This document shows, one piece after another, positions 32,697 through 44,500 of a stretch of 64,000 nucleotides of DNA (its first letter is position 1; every line of letters begins with the position of its first letter). The position numbers were made by a program, and so were the translations under genes. The DNA lies in the NCBI GenBank assembly GCA_020912385.1, contig CP087209.1:1860001-1924000 (forward strand), given 5' to 3'. Under the pieces are notes generated by a model. That model ran no database searches. It was not told where the DNA came from and worked only from the letters and a program-made list of their open reading frames with translations. Source of the DNA: Neofusicoccum parvum (Eukaryota > Ascomycota > Dothideomycetes > Botryosphaeriales > Botryosphaeriaceae).

Positions 32697-35258
32697 TCAT
32701 TCATCCACATCCATCGCATCACCCGAGCGCCGCCCGCTCCAGGTGTGGCTAGAACTGTCGAACTTCAAACCAAGGTTCCTCTGACAACAGTTAGCTTCAG
32801 TTCTCGAAGGGAATTGACTTGAAAGCGAGCAAAAATCACTTACCGAGGATAGTCGGATCCCAAGCCACAGGATTCTCTCTGTCCTCGATCTTATGGTTGA
32901 TGCCAGCTCCAGCATACGCTCCTCCTCATCCACCACACCGCCGAACCACGTTGCCGGATAGTACGAGTGGGCCCATAGTTGACCCCTAATGAGATAGTCC
33001 TCTGGCAGCGGACGGAAATCTTCTTCGCCTTCGTGCAGAAAGCTAGGAGACTCAATGGCCGGAGTGATTGTCTCCGACTTTGCCAAAGTATTCAGGAAGA
33101 ATGCGACTTCCTCCCACTGAACGAAACTGAAAATATAGGACGTATCGTATGGAAGAGTTGCAAGCTGAGACAGGAAAGCGAGCAGGATGTGAAAATGAGT
33201 TAGGACGTTCTTGTCCCCGAAGCGCCGAAGAACAACATGTAAAGTATCGAAAGTCAGACGGCAGGCGGAAGGAAAGGTGGTGGCGGTCTCGAGGTCGAGC
33301 TTCAGGCCGTCAGGCGCGGGTTGTGTTGGTGGCAGGACGGAATGAGAATATAGTCCATCCATATCGTCGTTCTTCTCAAGTTGTTCACGTATTATTTTTT
33401 GCAGCTGCGTTGCAAAGGCGAGGCGAAGAAAGTTATCCTCACATCCGTAATCGAACAGGCTAGCGAGGTTTGCAATAGCCATATACGCCCCCTGCTCCTT
33501 CCATTTCGAGGTAACGCGTCCAATGCTGTTGTCCAATTGTCCAATGAATTCAGAGAGGCTCCGGTCAAACGTATGTTGCTGAGATGCTTGATTTTGCTCG
33601 AAAAGTAATCCGTGAGCACGTATAAAGCTGGTTTCGACGGGTAGTGAATGCGAATAAGACGTATTTGAGCGGCCGAGGATGGGGTCGAAGAGTGTGAGGA
33701 TGGACTCGCGCGCGCTCATAAAGGGCTGGACGCAAGTAAGAGAGCGGCAATAAAAGTAGAGCTGCTGGAGAGCGTTTGGTCTCGCAAGGATGGCCAGGTG
33801 ATGGTAGAGACGGCCAACAGCTGGGCTCTTATCTGCAGCTTTGCTGTACCAAAAGCGGGCAACTCCCGCCCACGTTTCCCGGTCCCGGAGATCCTCGTCT
33901 TCTATCGCCATGCGGTAACGCCCCAAATCTCCAAGACATTCGATCCATGTGTCCTCAAAAGCAGGAACAGTCTCGTACAGAAGGGCCATCATTTGGTAGG
34001 CCAAGTAAATAAAGGTAAGCATGTATTCGAGGGATTCCGGGAGCCGGTGACGCAGTAGTTCCAGGAACGAATGAATGCCATGCTTCCACATTCGGGCCGG
34101 CATGGAATACTTAGCTGCAAGCCGGCGCAGCGCCGGGCTCGCCGAAGGATGCTGTGATGCCAGAAAGAAATCATGATGTTCATGGAGCAAAGTCCTATGT
34201 AACGCAATAAGAGCTTGCCAGTGATCTGGAGCTAATCTTGGCTGCTGGCCAGACACCGGATCTCTTTCGGCAGCGGCCTGTGCTTTGTCGACGTGGATGC
34301 ACTTAGACTCGACCATTGTCAGTCCAGCGTAGATAGACTTTACTTCGGCTGCGAGTTGCTCCTGGGAAATAGGTCGGGAGTCTGGCTGCAGCACTAGGTC
34401 CGGCCACTGCTCATTCGTGGGCATTGGCAAGACTCCCGACTGACTTGAAGCCGCAGGCGGGGCTGGGCTGGACGACATCGACGAGGGTTCTCGGTGCGTC
34501 TTGCGCCCATGATCTGGTGCCACATGGTACGGCAGCGATGTTTGAGACTGTGCACGTGGCTCCTGCCCCGTGACGTGACGTCTTGTGCCCATTGGCGGAT
34601 TCCCAGAAAAGTGAAAACTTGAGTAGTCCTCGGACATGTCCACATCCGAGACGATGCGGGGCTCAATTTCAGCCATACCACGAGCCTTCCTCGACTTCGC
34701 ATCCTGGTGGACAGGAGAACGGTTAGGCGATTCTGACGCAGCAAAGTCAGACCCGGCACGCTTCCGCGAAGGCCGCTGAGCGCTGAGGAGGTCTCCCCTC
34801 CCAGCAGGGAGCTTACTTTGAAGACTGAGCCGGTTAAGGTCCGGCGTCTGGGCCCTTTGCGGCGCATCGTGGAGACGGGCGTGCTTGGCACGTCTCTGCT
34901 CATCGATGCGCAGCTGGCGCTGGGTGGCAGCAATCTGCTTTCTGCGAGAAGAGGCGTTAGGACGGATCGGGACGGGGCGGGAGGCGCGGCCAGGCCGGAC
35001 TCACGCTTTATGCAGAGCCTCGTCGCGCAGCAGCTTTCTAAAAAGGGAAGTGCCTTCCTTCACGCCGGAGCCCTGGATCTGGGCGTCATGGCGGGTGCGC
35101 ACGTGGTGCCACAAGCCATCATCGCGGTCAAAGAGCTCACAGTCGCAGTAGGGGCAGGCTAGGGTCTCGTCGAGAGGCTGCGCGAGGGCAGCGGACTTCG
35201 CGTGCGCTCGCTGAGTCTGTGCAAGGCCGTCGGGGAAGTCGTAGTAGTCTGTGTTCAT
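32697..35258 (-). CDS. EST1/SMG7-like protein with N-terminal C2H2-type zinc finger
   Basis: Fungal relative of EST1/EBS1/SMG7, families acting in telomere maintenance and nonsense-mediated mRNA decay through a 14-3-3-like TPR domain. Exons 35258-35005, 34941-32844, 32780-32697 (811 residues); both introns are 63 nt. The first exon carries a Cys-Cys-His-His finger (CPYCDCELF and WHHVRTRH, about residues 33-58). A coiled, basic Gln/Arg-rich stretch follows the first intron. The EST1 TPR region spans about residues 240-560, with HWQALIALHRTLLHEHHDFF, LGDLGRYRMAIE and FWYSKAADKSPAVGRLYHHLA, the classic EST1 block. The last exon ends GDAMDVDE. A start at the internal ATG 34676 would lose the zinc finger and ignore an in-phase intron. 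The final intron length is a multiple of three with no stop, so retention would be silent to the frame. Confidence 0.88.
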
Positions 35259-38200
35259 GTTAAGGGCCCAGTTTCAGCAGTCGCAGGCGGCGGAGCTCGG
35301 TTGGGCGCATGCAGGTCGGCGGCGAAGTCAGCTAACACCGCCCGGTCGGGTCGCCGGGTGCTGTGCGCGCGGGAGGAGCAGGACTGGGGCGAGGGCAGCA
35401 GAGCATCGGCGCTGGCAGGCGAGCGGGCGGGTGGTTTTGAGGGATAGGCGTGGGGCGGAGTGTGACCGGTGGCTGCGCGGGCGGCGCGGTCGGGTGGTGA
35501 CGTTGGCGCGCTAGGCCGGACGGAGCCGAGGAACCGCCTAGTCGGGGCCGAGGGGGTGGAGGGCGGAGAAGAGCCCGACCTGGATGGAATATCTCTGGAC
35601 CTCTCTGGCCGGCGCCTGCCCGGGAGAAATATAAACCAAGAGCGCCCCGAAGGCGAAGCAGGCACCGGCTTCGTGTCCAAGGTTCGCCGACCACATGGTG
35701 ATACGCGCCGCTGCTTAGGGCCCTTGGGGGCGGGACAAGGGTCGGGCGCGGTTGCCTGCTGGTTCGCATTTCTGCTGCCTGCGCGCTGCGGCTCTGCAGT
35801 GCGCCCCCTGCGCCCACCTGCACACGAAAACGTTCAGCCGCATTCGCCGTTCACGTACGTATAAAATTACGAATGGCATGCGGTCCAGAAGGCGGCGGCG
35901 GCGCGGCGTCGTCAGGCAGCCGCAGCGGTGCGCGCAGAACAGCAGCAGCGCCGGCCCCCACGCGCGGTGCAGCCGCATCGTTTTTCTCCGGCCGATCGCC
36001 CGCCACACGTCCCGAGCCTCACGCGCCACCGCTTCACTCACCGGTGAGTGCTTGCGGCAGCGTCGCCATGTCTTGGACGCAGACACTTCCGCATCCACGC
36101 AGCGCTGCTCGCCCGGCTGCCACGGCGCCGTGCCCGCTGCTTCCGCCGTCAGCAGCGTGCCTGGCGACATGGCGCGTTTCTCAGCCCTGTTCTCTGGCTT
36201 ATCACTTCGTGTTAAATGCTGCTGCCTAACCCAACGCAAGCCATTGCCAATCCAAGCGTGCCTCCGCACTCTGCGCCATCTAGCCCCAACAGGCAACCCG
36301 GCCTGGAGAGCAGCTGCTCACGATGCCTCTCCTCCAGCATGACGTCCGCCATGCTCGTTTCAGCTAAAGGGGTCCATCGTCGATGCACGCAACATCCTCT
36401 GCTCCTCGAGCAGCCTGGGGGCGGTAAATGAGCTGTCATCCACCACTGAGCTAAGCTGACCGCTCTGATTATGGCTTGCCGGTTTGCGTGAAGCGCTCCT
36501 GCTCCTTCAACAACTGCCTGCGACGAGACGCTGTTGTCTCCGTCTGGCCGAGTCTCTGGCACTGCCTCTGCAGCTGTGGACCTGCTTTGCCCGGCTGGGG
36601 GCGCCGTTGACCTGCGCTATTCTTGTCCGCCTGCTGCTCGGGGCGTCATCCAAGCCATCATCCTTTCACGCCTTCAATTGAGGCCGCATCCGTCCAACTT
36701 CACCAGCCTCTCTGGGTGACGAACTCGCTGACGGGGCGTTGCTACACTGAGTCAGGAAGGCCCGAACGCAGCGGTGCGGGCAGCAGGCAAACCATCTCAT
36801 GACCATGGAGTAAGAGTCGGCCGAAGCGTCTTGCTACAGTTGCGTCGCATGCGTGGCACCCGCCGAGCAGAACAAGTTTTGCTACTTACCACCGCGTCTC
36901 CACCCTCCGAGCTCTCACCGTGCTCCTTTTGCTGGCTGCCGAACACGGGGCAGGTCGCAGTCAGGGCAGACTGCCAATTCTCGCTTTCGTTTACATCAGC
37001 TCAACGCGCAATCGGGGGGTTCGACTAATCAGCAAAGTCCTGATTACAGTGCAAGCAGTCTAGATCAACCACGAGAGGAAGCTGAATAAGTAGGAATCAA
37101 AATGCCTCTTCCGTTTCACTCTCTAATCTGAGCTTGCGCGCACTGTCCTGAAATCTCCGGATTGCTACGTCATCTCATCCTGTCCCTCCTTTCAGCTCAT
37201 CATCCAACTTTCCTGCATCTCAGCTGCAATCAATTCTGCTCACGAATTCTCGACAATCTGGCCGCTCTCCCCTCACCGCAATTGCATATGCGCTGGCATC
37301 AGCGTCGAACGACTACTGCACGAGGAAGCTAGGATTCTAGCCAGACACGACAGGAAAGCAAGAATCGCGAGAATATGTGTCCTGGTCGCAGACAATTACA
37401 AGCGACTACCATGTTCACATGGTCTTGTTCGGACTTAGGTTGATCCTCCTGGTCGCGGGAGAGAATAGCGGGCGCGTAGCGCGGTCTTATTCATGTTTAA
37501 ATGAAAGTCGAATCCTTCCAATTGGACGAGCGGCGACCACTCCATTTTTGCTGTCCGTCGACCTTTCCTCGGAGGCTGTTCGAGAACAAATAGATTAAAT
37601 GGCTCTACGGGCCCCATTAAAATCGCTCGTCGTCGATGGCCGTCTCGATTTAGCAGAATTTCAGAACGATTTAGTCACCAAAAAAACCCTGAGTAAGAAG
37701 TGGGTCAAACATTCCAATTCCAGCACCCTCAACACACCCTCGCCGCGGATCGACTTTGCAGAAGAGGCAGACACTCTGGACGTGGTACAGAGAGCCCAGC
37801 AGTCCGGACGCAGTTTTCAGACGTGCGATATTAACTTTCCGTCCGGCTGGTATCTCCCCGGTAGACACGGGAAGCTGTGCGGTTGCCTTTCGGGAACGAG
37901 GCAACACCCATTGGTCCCAACGCATACATATACACCCTTGGCAATCGGTTTGACGTGGGCGGGTGTACATTCCCGGCAACGAGGTGGCGGTGGGTCTTTG
38001 GGGCCAGCTAGCAAATAGACTGATATTCCATTCTTTGCACTACCTAAACAATAGCAAACCAACAGGCTCTCGGTTTGCCTTGCAAGCCCCTTTTGAGCGA
38101 CCAACGCTGATTACGGGAATGTGTAAATGAGGGTCTTAGATTTGACGGGAGGCAGGAGAGACAGCAGCGAGATCGAACGTAGCAGAAAAGAAGGCAGCGA

Positions 38201-41200
38201 GCACAGCATGGGACTCAACCACATGATGGCCGCCAACATCGAGGCATCGTGATAGATGACTGCATTAAGGCCGAACACGGCAGGCCGCAGGCGTCCTGAG
38301 CGCTTCGTAATCGTCAGCCTTGCCGGTGGTGAAGAAGAAGGTGCCACGTTCGACGAGACTTCTGGACTGGCTCTGGAAAGACTCAACGAACGATAGGCGA
38401 GAGGGTGACGACACGACTCTCAGCCTTGTGTCGGTCATCTGGGCGAGAGTGCGGGGGATCGGACGGCGGGACGGGGCGAGCATGCTGCTGTGTGTCTGCG
38501 CTGTGTTTCGGTTGCGGCATCCAGAGCCGTGTGCAAGCATCTGATAGCAGCCGGGCGTTGGTGCAACAGCACGTCTGGCCTGAGGCTGCCTGACAGACTT
38601 AGGCCTGCAACGACACGGGGGCCTGGTGACCATGGCGGTAGAGACGATAGCTCGCAAGATAGACCTACGTGCCGAGTGGGTGAGGTGTGATTGGCAGGGC
38701 TGGAAACGGCCCCGGCGCCCACAGAGCGCGGCGGATGAGATAACCTGTGGCCGGCATCCTTTGCGACGAGCAAAAATAGCTTAGCTTATACAAGCAAGAG
38801 GGGAATACACGTGCCAGCACATCACAAGGCTGGCGTTGGGGCCGGGTAATCAGAAGCAAAGCAGGCAAAGACAGAAGGATGAGCGGTGCGCGGACAGCAG
38901 CGGGCGTTGGCAGACGGGGCCCGGCCCCGAGGATGCGGAGTCCAGCGTTTGCCTGAACGCAGGAATGACAGCGAATGCAGCAGCAGGTGCAGATCAAAAG
39001 ACCGTGGACGCGGCAACGAGGGGAGGATGGATCAGTGGCAGACGCAGCGACAACGGAGAGCAGCCATGGCGACGACCAGCGAGTGAAACACGGCCCTGCA
39101 AACAAGGCGACGAATGCAGGCAAATCCGAATGGGCGCAGGGCGAATGGGCCGGCGGAGCCTTTGAGACAGAGCGATAAGCGTGGCCTGGCCGCGCTCGCC
39201 ATGTGCGAGGAGGCCGAGAGCTGCTGCATCCAGGCGATAGTCCGGGACATAACTGAGGTTGCCGGCGCCGGTGCCTCGCGCGCAATGGAGGCAGAGGCCG
39301 CCGGGGCGCGGCACCGGCGCGGTCCCGCCAGGGAACGATGCGAGGAGGCGGGCAACTGGCAACTGCGCTGCACGGGCGGCGTGCTGCGGCGCAAGAGCAA
39401 CGGCACCTTGCTTGCTTTATACGCGGGCGCGGTAGGTTCCATCTGGAGGCTCTTGCCGCAGCCCAATGGGCGCGCCGCCAGCGTTGCACAAGACCAGCCG
39501 AACACCCAGCAGCAGCAGTGTCTCGGGCCCGGCGCCCAGGGCCCACGCCCTCCTGGCCGCCGCGCGCCGCTGGAGGATCAGTAGGCTCGCCCGCGGCCGC
39601 GCTGTGTCTGCTGCACCCGCCCGGCCGCCGGATCGGACTGCCTGCCTGGCGGGCCGCCCGTCGTCGGCCCTCCGAGTGCTGTGCGCGGGTGTTGGGCGTT
39701 TTGGCCCCCAGCCAGCGCGGCTGCGCCTCTCTTCGATTCCCCACAAGGCAGCATCGTGAGCCGCGGATGGGGTAATGATAACTCCGTGGCCCGGAGGCGT
39801 GCATGGCTAGCCGTTTGATCCCCTCGTTGGCTTCATTTCACTCTGTATTACGCCGCACGACCGCGCTCACGATATCCCCGCCGCCATGCCAGCAGGCAGC
39901 AACGCCAGCGAGAAGGCAACCGAAGCATCCGCGCCGCCCACGCGATACGTGCATGACGGAGGCCGCCCCCAACACCCACTCCGAAAAAGTATCGACATGC
40001 GCGCGGCAAGCAAGCGACAGCGATTGCGGCGTCGCTAGAGCATCGTCGGATGCCTTCTTCTGTGTCTCAGTTCATGCCGTCTTGGGACATGTCTCACATC
40101 CGCACGCAAATGGCGCTGACGGGCGGCCTCAACCAGCCTGCTCGCGGCCTGGCGGCTCAAGTCTGACCCGCCATGAGATCAGAACCGCGACTTAATCCTC
40201 CATTGGTGCCCGGAGTAAGAACAGGCAACATGGAGTGATGGAGTGACAAAGAGTGCGAGCAGGCAAAGAGGTCAACCGCCCACCAGGTTCCCACTGAATC
40301 CTGTAGGCAGCGTTGCTTTGTCGTGCTGACAGGGCAATGCGCAAGGAAGGACGATGTCATGGGGAAGAACCTCGTTGCTTTGAGTCCAAGCATCAAAGCA
40401 TGGAGTGTTGGGGTTGGGAGTTGTGCTCAAGATAGCAACGGCTGCCTCAGGCAGACTCGTGCCCCAGGCGTGTCCGCAGAAGGACCGAGATGGGGACACT
40501 ACCACACTCCTTGTTTGCACCTCAAATGGCTTGGACATCGAGCATGACGGCCCGAACGAACACCCAACAGCGACAGAAGGCTGGTCGACCACTTCAACAT
40601 TGTGCTGCCGTCACGAACGCTCTCCACGCCAGCCCCTGCGTGCGCCCATAACTCAAACTTCGTGATTACCTACGCGCCGTTTCAACACTGCTACTTTACC
40701 AGCCCTTCCTTCGCGATGGGCTGTTATCTTCACCACATGAAGTGAACTTGCACTCGAGTAAGTCGCCGCGTAGATTGGCGAAGCTTTCCTGGTACGCTAC
40801 TCCTTGCACCCTGCCACTAGCGAACTCAGGATGAGGGGGTACGCATTGACGTCATCACGTGAAGAGGCCTCCAGCTTCCCGTCTTGTTCTGCGCGCTGCC
40901 CCGAGGCCGTTGCATGCTGCAAATCTCTATGCCGAGCACTTGGAACAGCCCGCAGCATCTCGGCCACGAGCGGATCGAGCTTGCGACCGCTGGACGGCGA
41001 GAACGCGGGCGGCGAGGACGAAGTCACTGAGAGGAGGGGAAGGCCTCATCTCATCTCATGTCTGCGACGCCGAGAACCTGAGTGGCCAGTCGACAGAGAT
41101 CCAGTTTTACCCCTCATGTGGATCCAGAGACCGTGCTGGGCGAAACGGTCTCCAAACGATGAAGTGTGGCTCACGCCACGCGGTCTTAATCTCCGGGTGC

Positions 41201-42442
41201 ACACTCGGCGCTTTGCCAGTGCCAGGCGATGACTTGCGCAGGTCGCCTCCGTGCTATTCGCCAGAGCAGAGGCACTACTCCTTGAAACCACCGGAAGCGC
41301 GAGGAAGTTTGGCCGGAAAAAGTGCCGTGGGCCTTTGTCAAGGGAAGTCAGCCTGACTGACTCCTGAGCTTGGGCACGTTGGGTTCAAGTAGTCCGTCGC
41401 GTCCAGCGGCGGGCTCGAGAACACCAAGTCAAAGTCACGGCAGGCTATCTCCGGCTTCCGGATTGGTCATTCGAAGAGCACACCACCAGCGCACGATACC
41501 TCACGTCGGCGGAGGTACCTCGAAGCTATATGTGTTACACCGAGCACGACACCGCAGTTCTGCACCTATCGGTCACACCACCATCAGGAAGGCCCGTCGC
41601 AAGCGTGCAGCAGCACCCGCAGCGGAACAGCACCAATCAGCGCCAGCGTCGCGTGGAGCACTGCCCAATCACGGTGGAGCAGTTAAAGCAGCGCACGACC
41701 AGGATCCCAGACGGAGCGCGGACGACGACGCAGCGGCCGCTCTCGCGCAGGCTTGTTGCGCAGGCCCAGGCATTCCGGCGGGGATACGGGTGTCACAATA
41801 GACTTGGATCAGCCGCTCATCAGCCAATTGCCGCGCACTTGCCTTCCCTTTGCGGCCGCGCGGCAGGGGTTTGCGGGCGGCCCCAGACGGCTGGAAAGCG
41901 GGGACGCGCGCACCAAAAATGCGGGGAAGCCCAGCAGCGCCGTTCTTTGGCCACTCACAGCCGGCCCTCGTGACGGTGCTGAGCATCGTATGTGTGCTGC
42001 GTGTTCACGCCACTGCCACACTGCCGTAACAGGGTTGGCTGGTTGGTCGGCTGGCTCCTCAGCCTGCTCCTGTCCAATGTGGTGTCGCCGAAGTCGAGGT
42101 ACGTACCTGACCCGGCAGGCCCGGGTGCTGGCTGCTTTAGCCACCCTTATAAGAGGGAGACGGGAGGGGAAGGGGTGACAACCAGGTGATACCGGTCTCC
42201 CTCCTCTTGCTGCCTTTGTCCACTCTACCACTCCCCTCCACACACTCCCGTGCCGCCTGCAAGCAAGACAGCCTCATCAGCCTTACCTCTATTGCCATAC
42301 ATCCAAGTACCCAGTACTCCTGCCTGACTGGCTCATCCGCACGCATATACCCCTCCTGAGCCCTTCCCGACCGTTCCACGACAGCGGCCTGGTAACATCT
42401 GAACACTCACTTCCATACACTCTCCACTCAACACCATCCAAC
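35259..42442. other. About 7-kb gene-poor, GC-rich region
   Basis: No frame here shows a domain, a signal peptide followed by plausible sequence, or a chain of in-phase splice sites that I trust. The longest is 379 codons on minus (38665-39804); it is rich in Arg, Ala, Pro, Cys and Ser, as GC-rich non-coding DNA often is. A possible spliced minus pair ending at 40797 (exons near 41291-41110 and 41027-40797, acceptor with a good pyrimidine tract) lacks an ATG. A TATA-like TTATAAG at 42147-42153 may serve the small gene at 42443. Confidence 0.45.
35629..35636 (-). promoter_or_regulatory. TATA-like element upstream of the EST1-like gene
   Basis: On the minus strand TTTATATT lies about 370 bases before the start codon within a GC-rich leader. 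It is a weak assignment based on sequence only. Confidence 0.3.
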
Positions 42443-42772
42443 ATGCGCACCGCACTCCTCCACACCTCCTCCGAGATGATGGCCCTCGGCCTCAACGCCG
42501 CTGCCTTTGGCGTGGCCGCCTACCTGCCGGCACGCTACTTCGGCCCCATGCTCTTCCCCCGCCGCGCGGCGCGGGCACAGCAGCGTGCTGAGGCTCGCGC
42601 CCAGTCGACGCTTGCACAGAACAACGCCGCCATCGCCGGTGCGGGGGCTGCTGCCGTCGGTGGTGCTGCTGCTGCCAGCCAGTTCGGCTCGGGCGCCAGC
42701 CACGGATGGATCGGAAGCGCGAGGGCGCTGCTCAGACTCGGCACGAGGGGCCGTGGTGGTGGTAACTTCTAA
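42443..42772 (+). CDS. Hypothetical 109-residue one-TM protein
   Basis: The frame starts at ATG 42443 in a good context (CCAACATGC) after a C/T-rich leader and ends with TAA at 42770. The N-terminus is followed by a hydrophobic segment (MALGLNAAAFGVAAYLPARYF, about 13-33), then a basic Arg/Ala/Gln-rich stretch (RRAARAQQRAEARAQS), a Gly/Ala-rich run (AAIAGAGAAAVGGAAAA) and an Arg/Gly-rich end (LGTRGRGGGNF). The arrangement could suit a small mitochondrial or ER membrane protein, but I recognise no family. It is the only frame in the 35-44 kb stretch with both a leader and coding-like composition. Confidence 0.5.
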   Translation: MRTALLHTSSEMMALGLNAAAFGVAAYLPARYFGPMLFPRRAARAQQRAEARAQSTLAQNNAAIAGAGAAAVGGAAAASQFGSGASHGWIGSARALLRLGTRGRGGGNF

Positions 42773-44500
42773 GCGTCTCGTCGTTGGTTGGCCTGATCGA
42801 GGTAAGACTTCTTCCCCTGCTTTACACGACCGTCACTTCAAGGCCTCTACCCGTTTGACCCTCCTCTTGAACCCATTCCATCTTCAGCAAGTGACGATAG
42901 ACTGACATGACTATAGGAGACGACGACGACGATGAGAGGAAGAGAGCAGACGACGACGATTTGATATGAGACGAACAAACAGACGGAGAGACGCGGTCCT
43001 CACCCGACCGATCTCTCGCAGTCGTGGACCCGGGGAGAGACCTGCTGGGCCCCAAGTGCTTCCTTCGGCGACAACAACCACATACTCGCTTCCCATTCTC
43101 TTTTGACATGACCAAGCGGGCCAACCCAACATAACCACCACAACACGTTGTCGGCGTTCGAGGTAACCGTTTTTCGTCTTCTTGGCTTTTATTCTGCTTT
43201 TCACCACGGGCGTTACTGAGGGGGGCATCTCGTTTTGGCATTCGTGAAGCCTTTTTCCTTTATCTATATCCACATAAACAAACTTCATATCCTCATGGCT
43301 TCATCGAACCTAGAGTAGATGAGCGTGTCAGTCTTCGGAGACCAGCGTGTACTGCCGTCGTCATTCATTCAACTTGACGCACATACCTTTCTATGTAACT
43401 CGAGACACCAAATGAAGAATCCAGTAAACACTGCTGTGCCACGCACGCCCGCGTCTCGCCAAACCGCGCGCAGAGAGGTGAGCGGTACCTCCGTTACTTA
43501 AAGCCCCATGAGCCGCCGCCAACCCTCCGATTTCTTCCGACTCGTCGAGGGCCACACGCACACGAGATCCCGCTGCCCACCCACTCGCCCACCCGCAACC
43601 CCGTTACCCGGAAAGCAGGCCCACCGCCATCGCCGTCCCCGCCGCCCGCACACCACCTTCGGACCCCTCCGGATCCAGCTGTTCGGACCCCTCCACCATC
43701 ACGTGCGGTGGTAGCACAGCAGCCTTCCAATCTGGCTGGGTCGACGAACGTCCCCCCCTTTTATCATCTGGGCGTGTCGAGCTTGCACTGGTGCTGCAGG
43801 AGAAGCTGCCGTCTCACGTTGGACACTGACAAAACAACCATCACCGGCCGGTCGATTGGTCAACATTGCCCAGACGTGACGCACGATATACACAGCAGCA
43901 GCAGCAGCAAAATGGGTCCTCGTGATCAGTCTTTCGCCCCCAAGAATAAAGTCTAAATTGCCAATCACGCAGTATCTAAAGCAGTGCTCTCCGCCCAAAC
44001 GCGTTGCGCGAACAAATGAAAGCGAAAACCAGGCGACAAAAAAAAAAAAAAAGAGGCGGCTGATCAGCCCAGTTGCTCATGCGCGCTGTGTTTGCGTCGA
44101 GGTGAAGACAGCGAGGAAGGGGGCCAAAAAAGAAAAAGAAAAAAAAATAAACGGATTGCGCGATCCGGTCGTTGCCTACCCACCAACCAACCAATCCAAT
44201 CCAATCCGATAACCAACCAGTCATACCTTCTGCAACGCAGCAGCAGCAGCAGCAGACCGGTCAGAAACCCGCAACAGAAAAATCAGTCGACCTCCCACAT
44301 GTCAAGTCATGTCAAACCCTCCCCCCCCCCTTCCAAAATCTCACGTAGACCCCCTCCCAAAATGCTCGTTTCACCCTTTGAATATCCCAATCCATCATAC
44401 ACGTCGTTCCATCATTCGCATTTCCCATTTTCTCTTACCGGGAAAGAAAAGAAAATAGTACAAGTCTATCTAAACCCCCCACACGACGGGCGCACTCCCC
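42773..44500. other. Intergenic region with simple repeats
   Basis: No gene is supported. Microsatellites include (CAG)5 at 43893-43907, (CAG)6 at 44238-44255, an A-run at 44038-44052 and a C-run at about 44321-44330. The right part is probably 3' UTR or flank of the MFS gene. Confidence 0.55.
44238..44255 (+). repeat. (CAG)6 microsatellite
   Basis: Six perfect CAG units lie in non-coding DNA. A second run of five units occurs at 43893-43907. Confidence 0.85.

Noticed and set aside
38665..39804. 379-codon minus frame
   Set aside because: Composition is dominated by Arg, Ala, Pro, Cys and Ser with no domain or splice support, and there are several equally long frames on the other strand at the same place.
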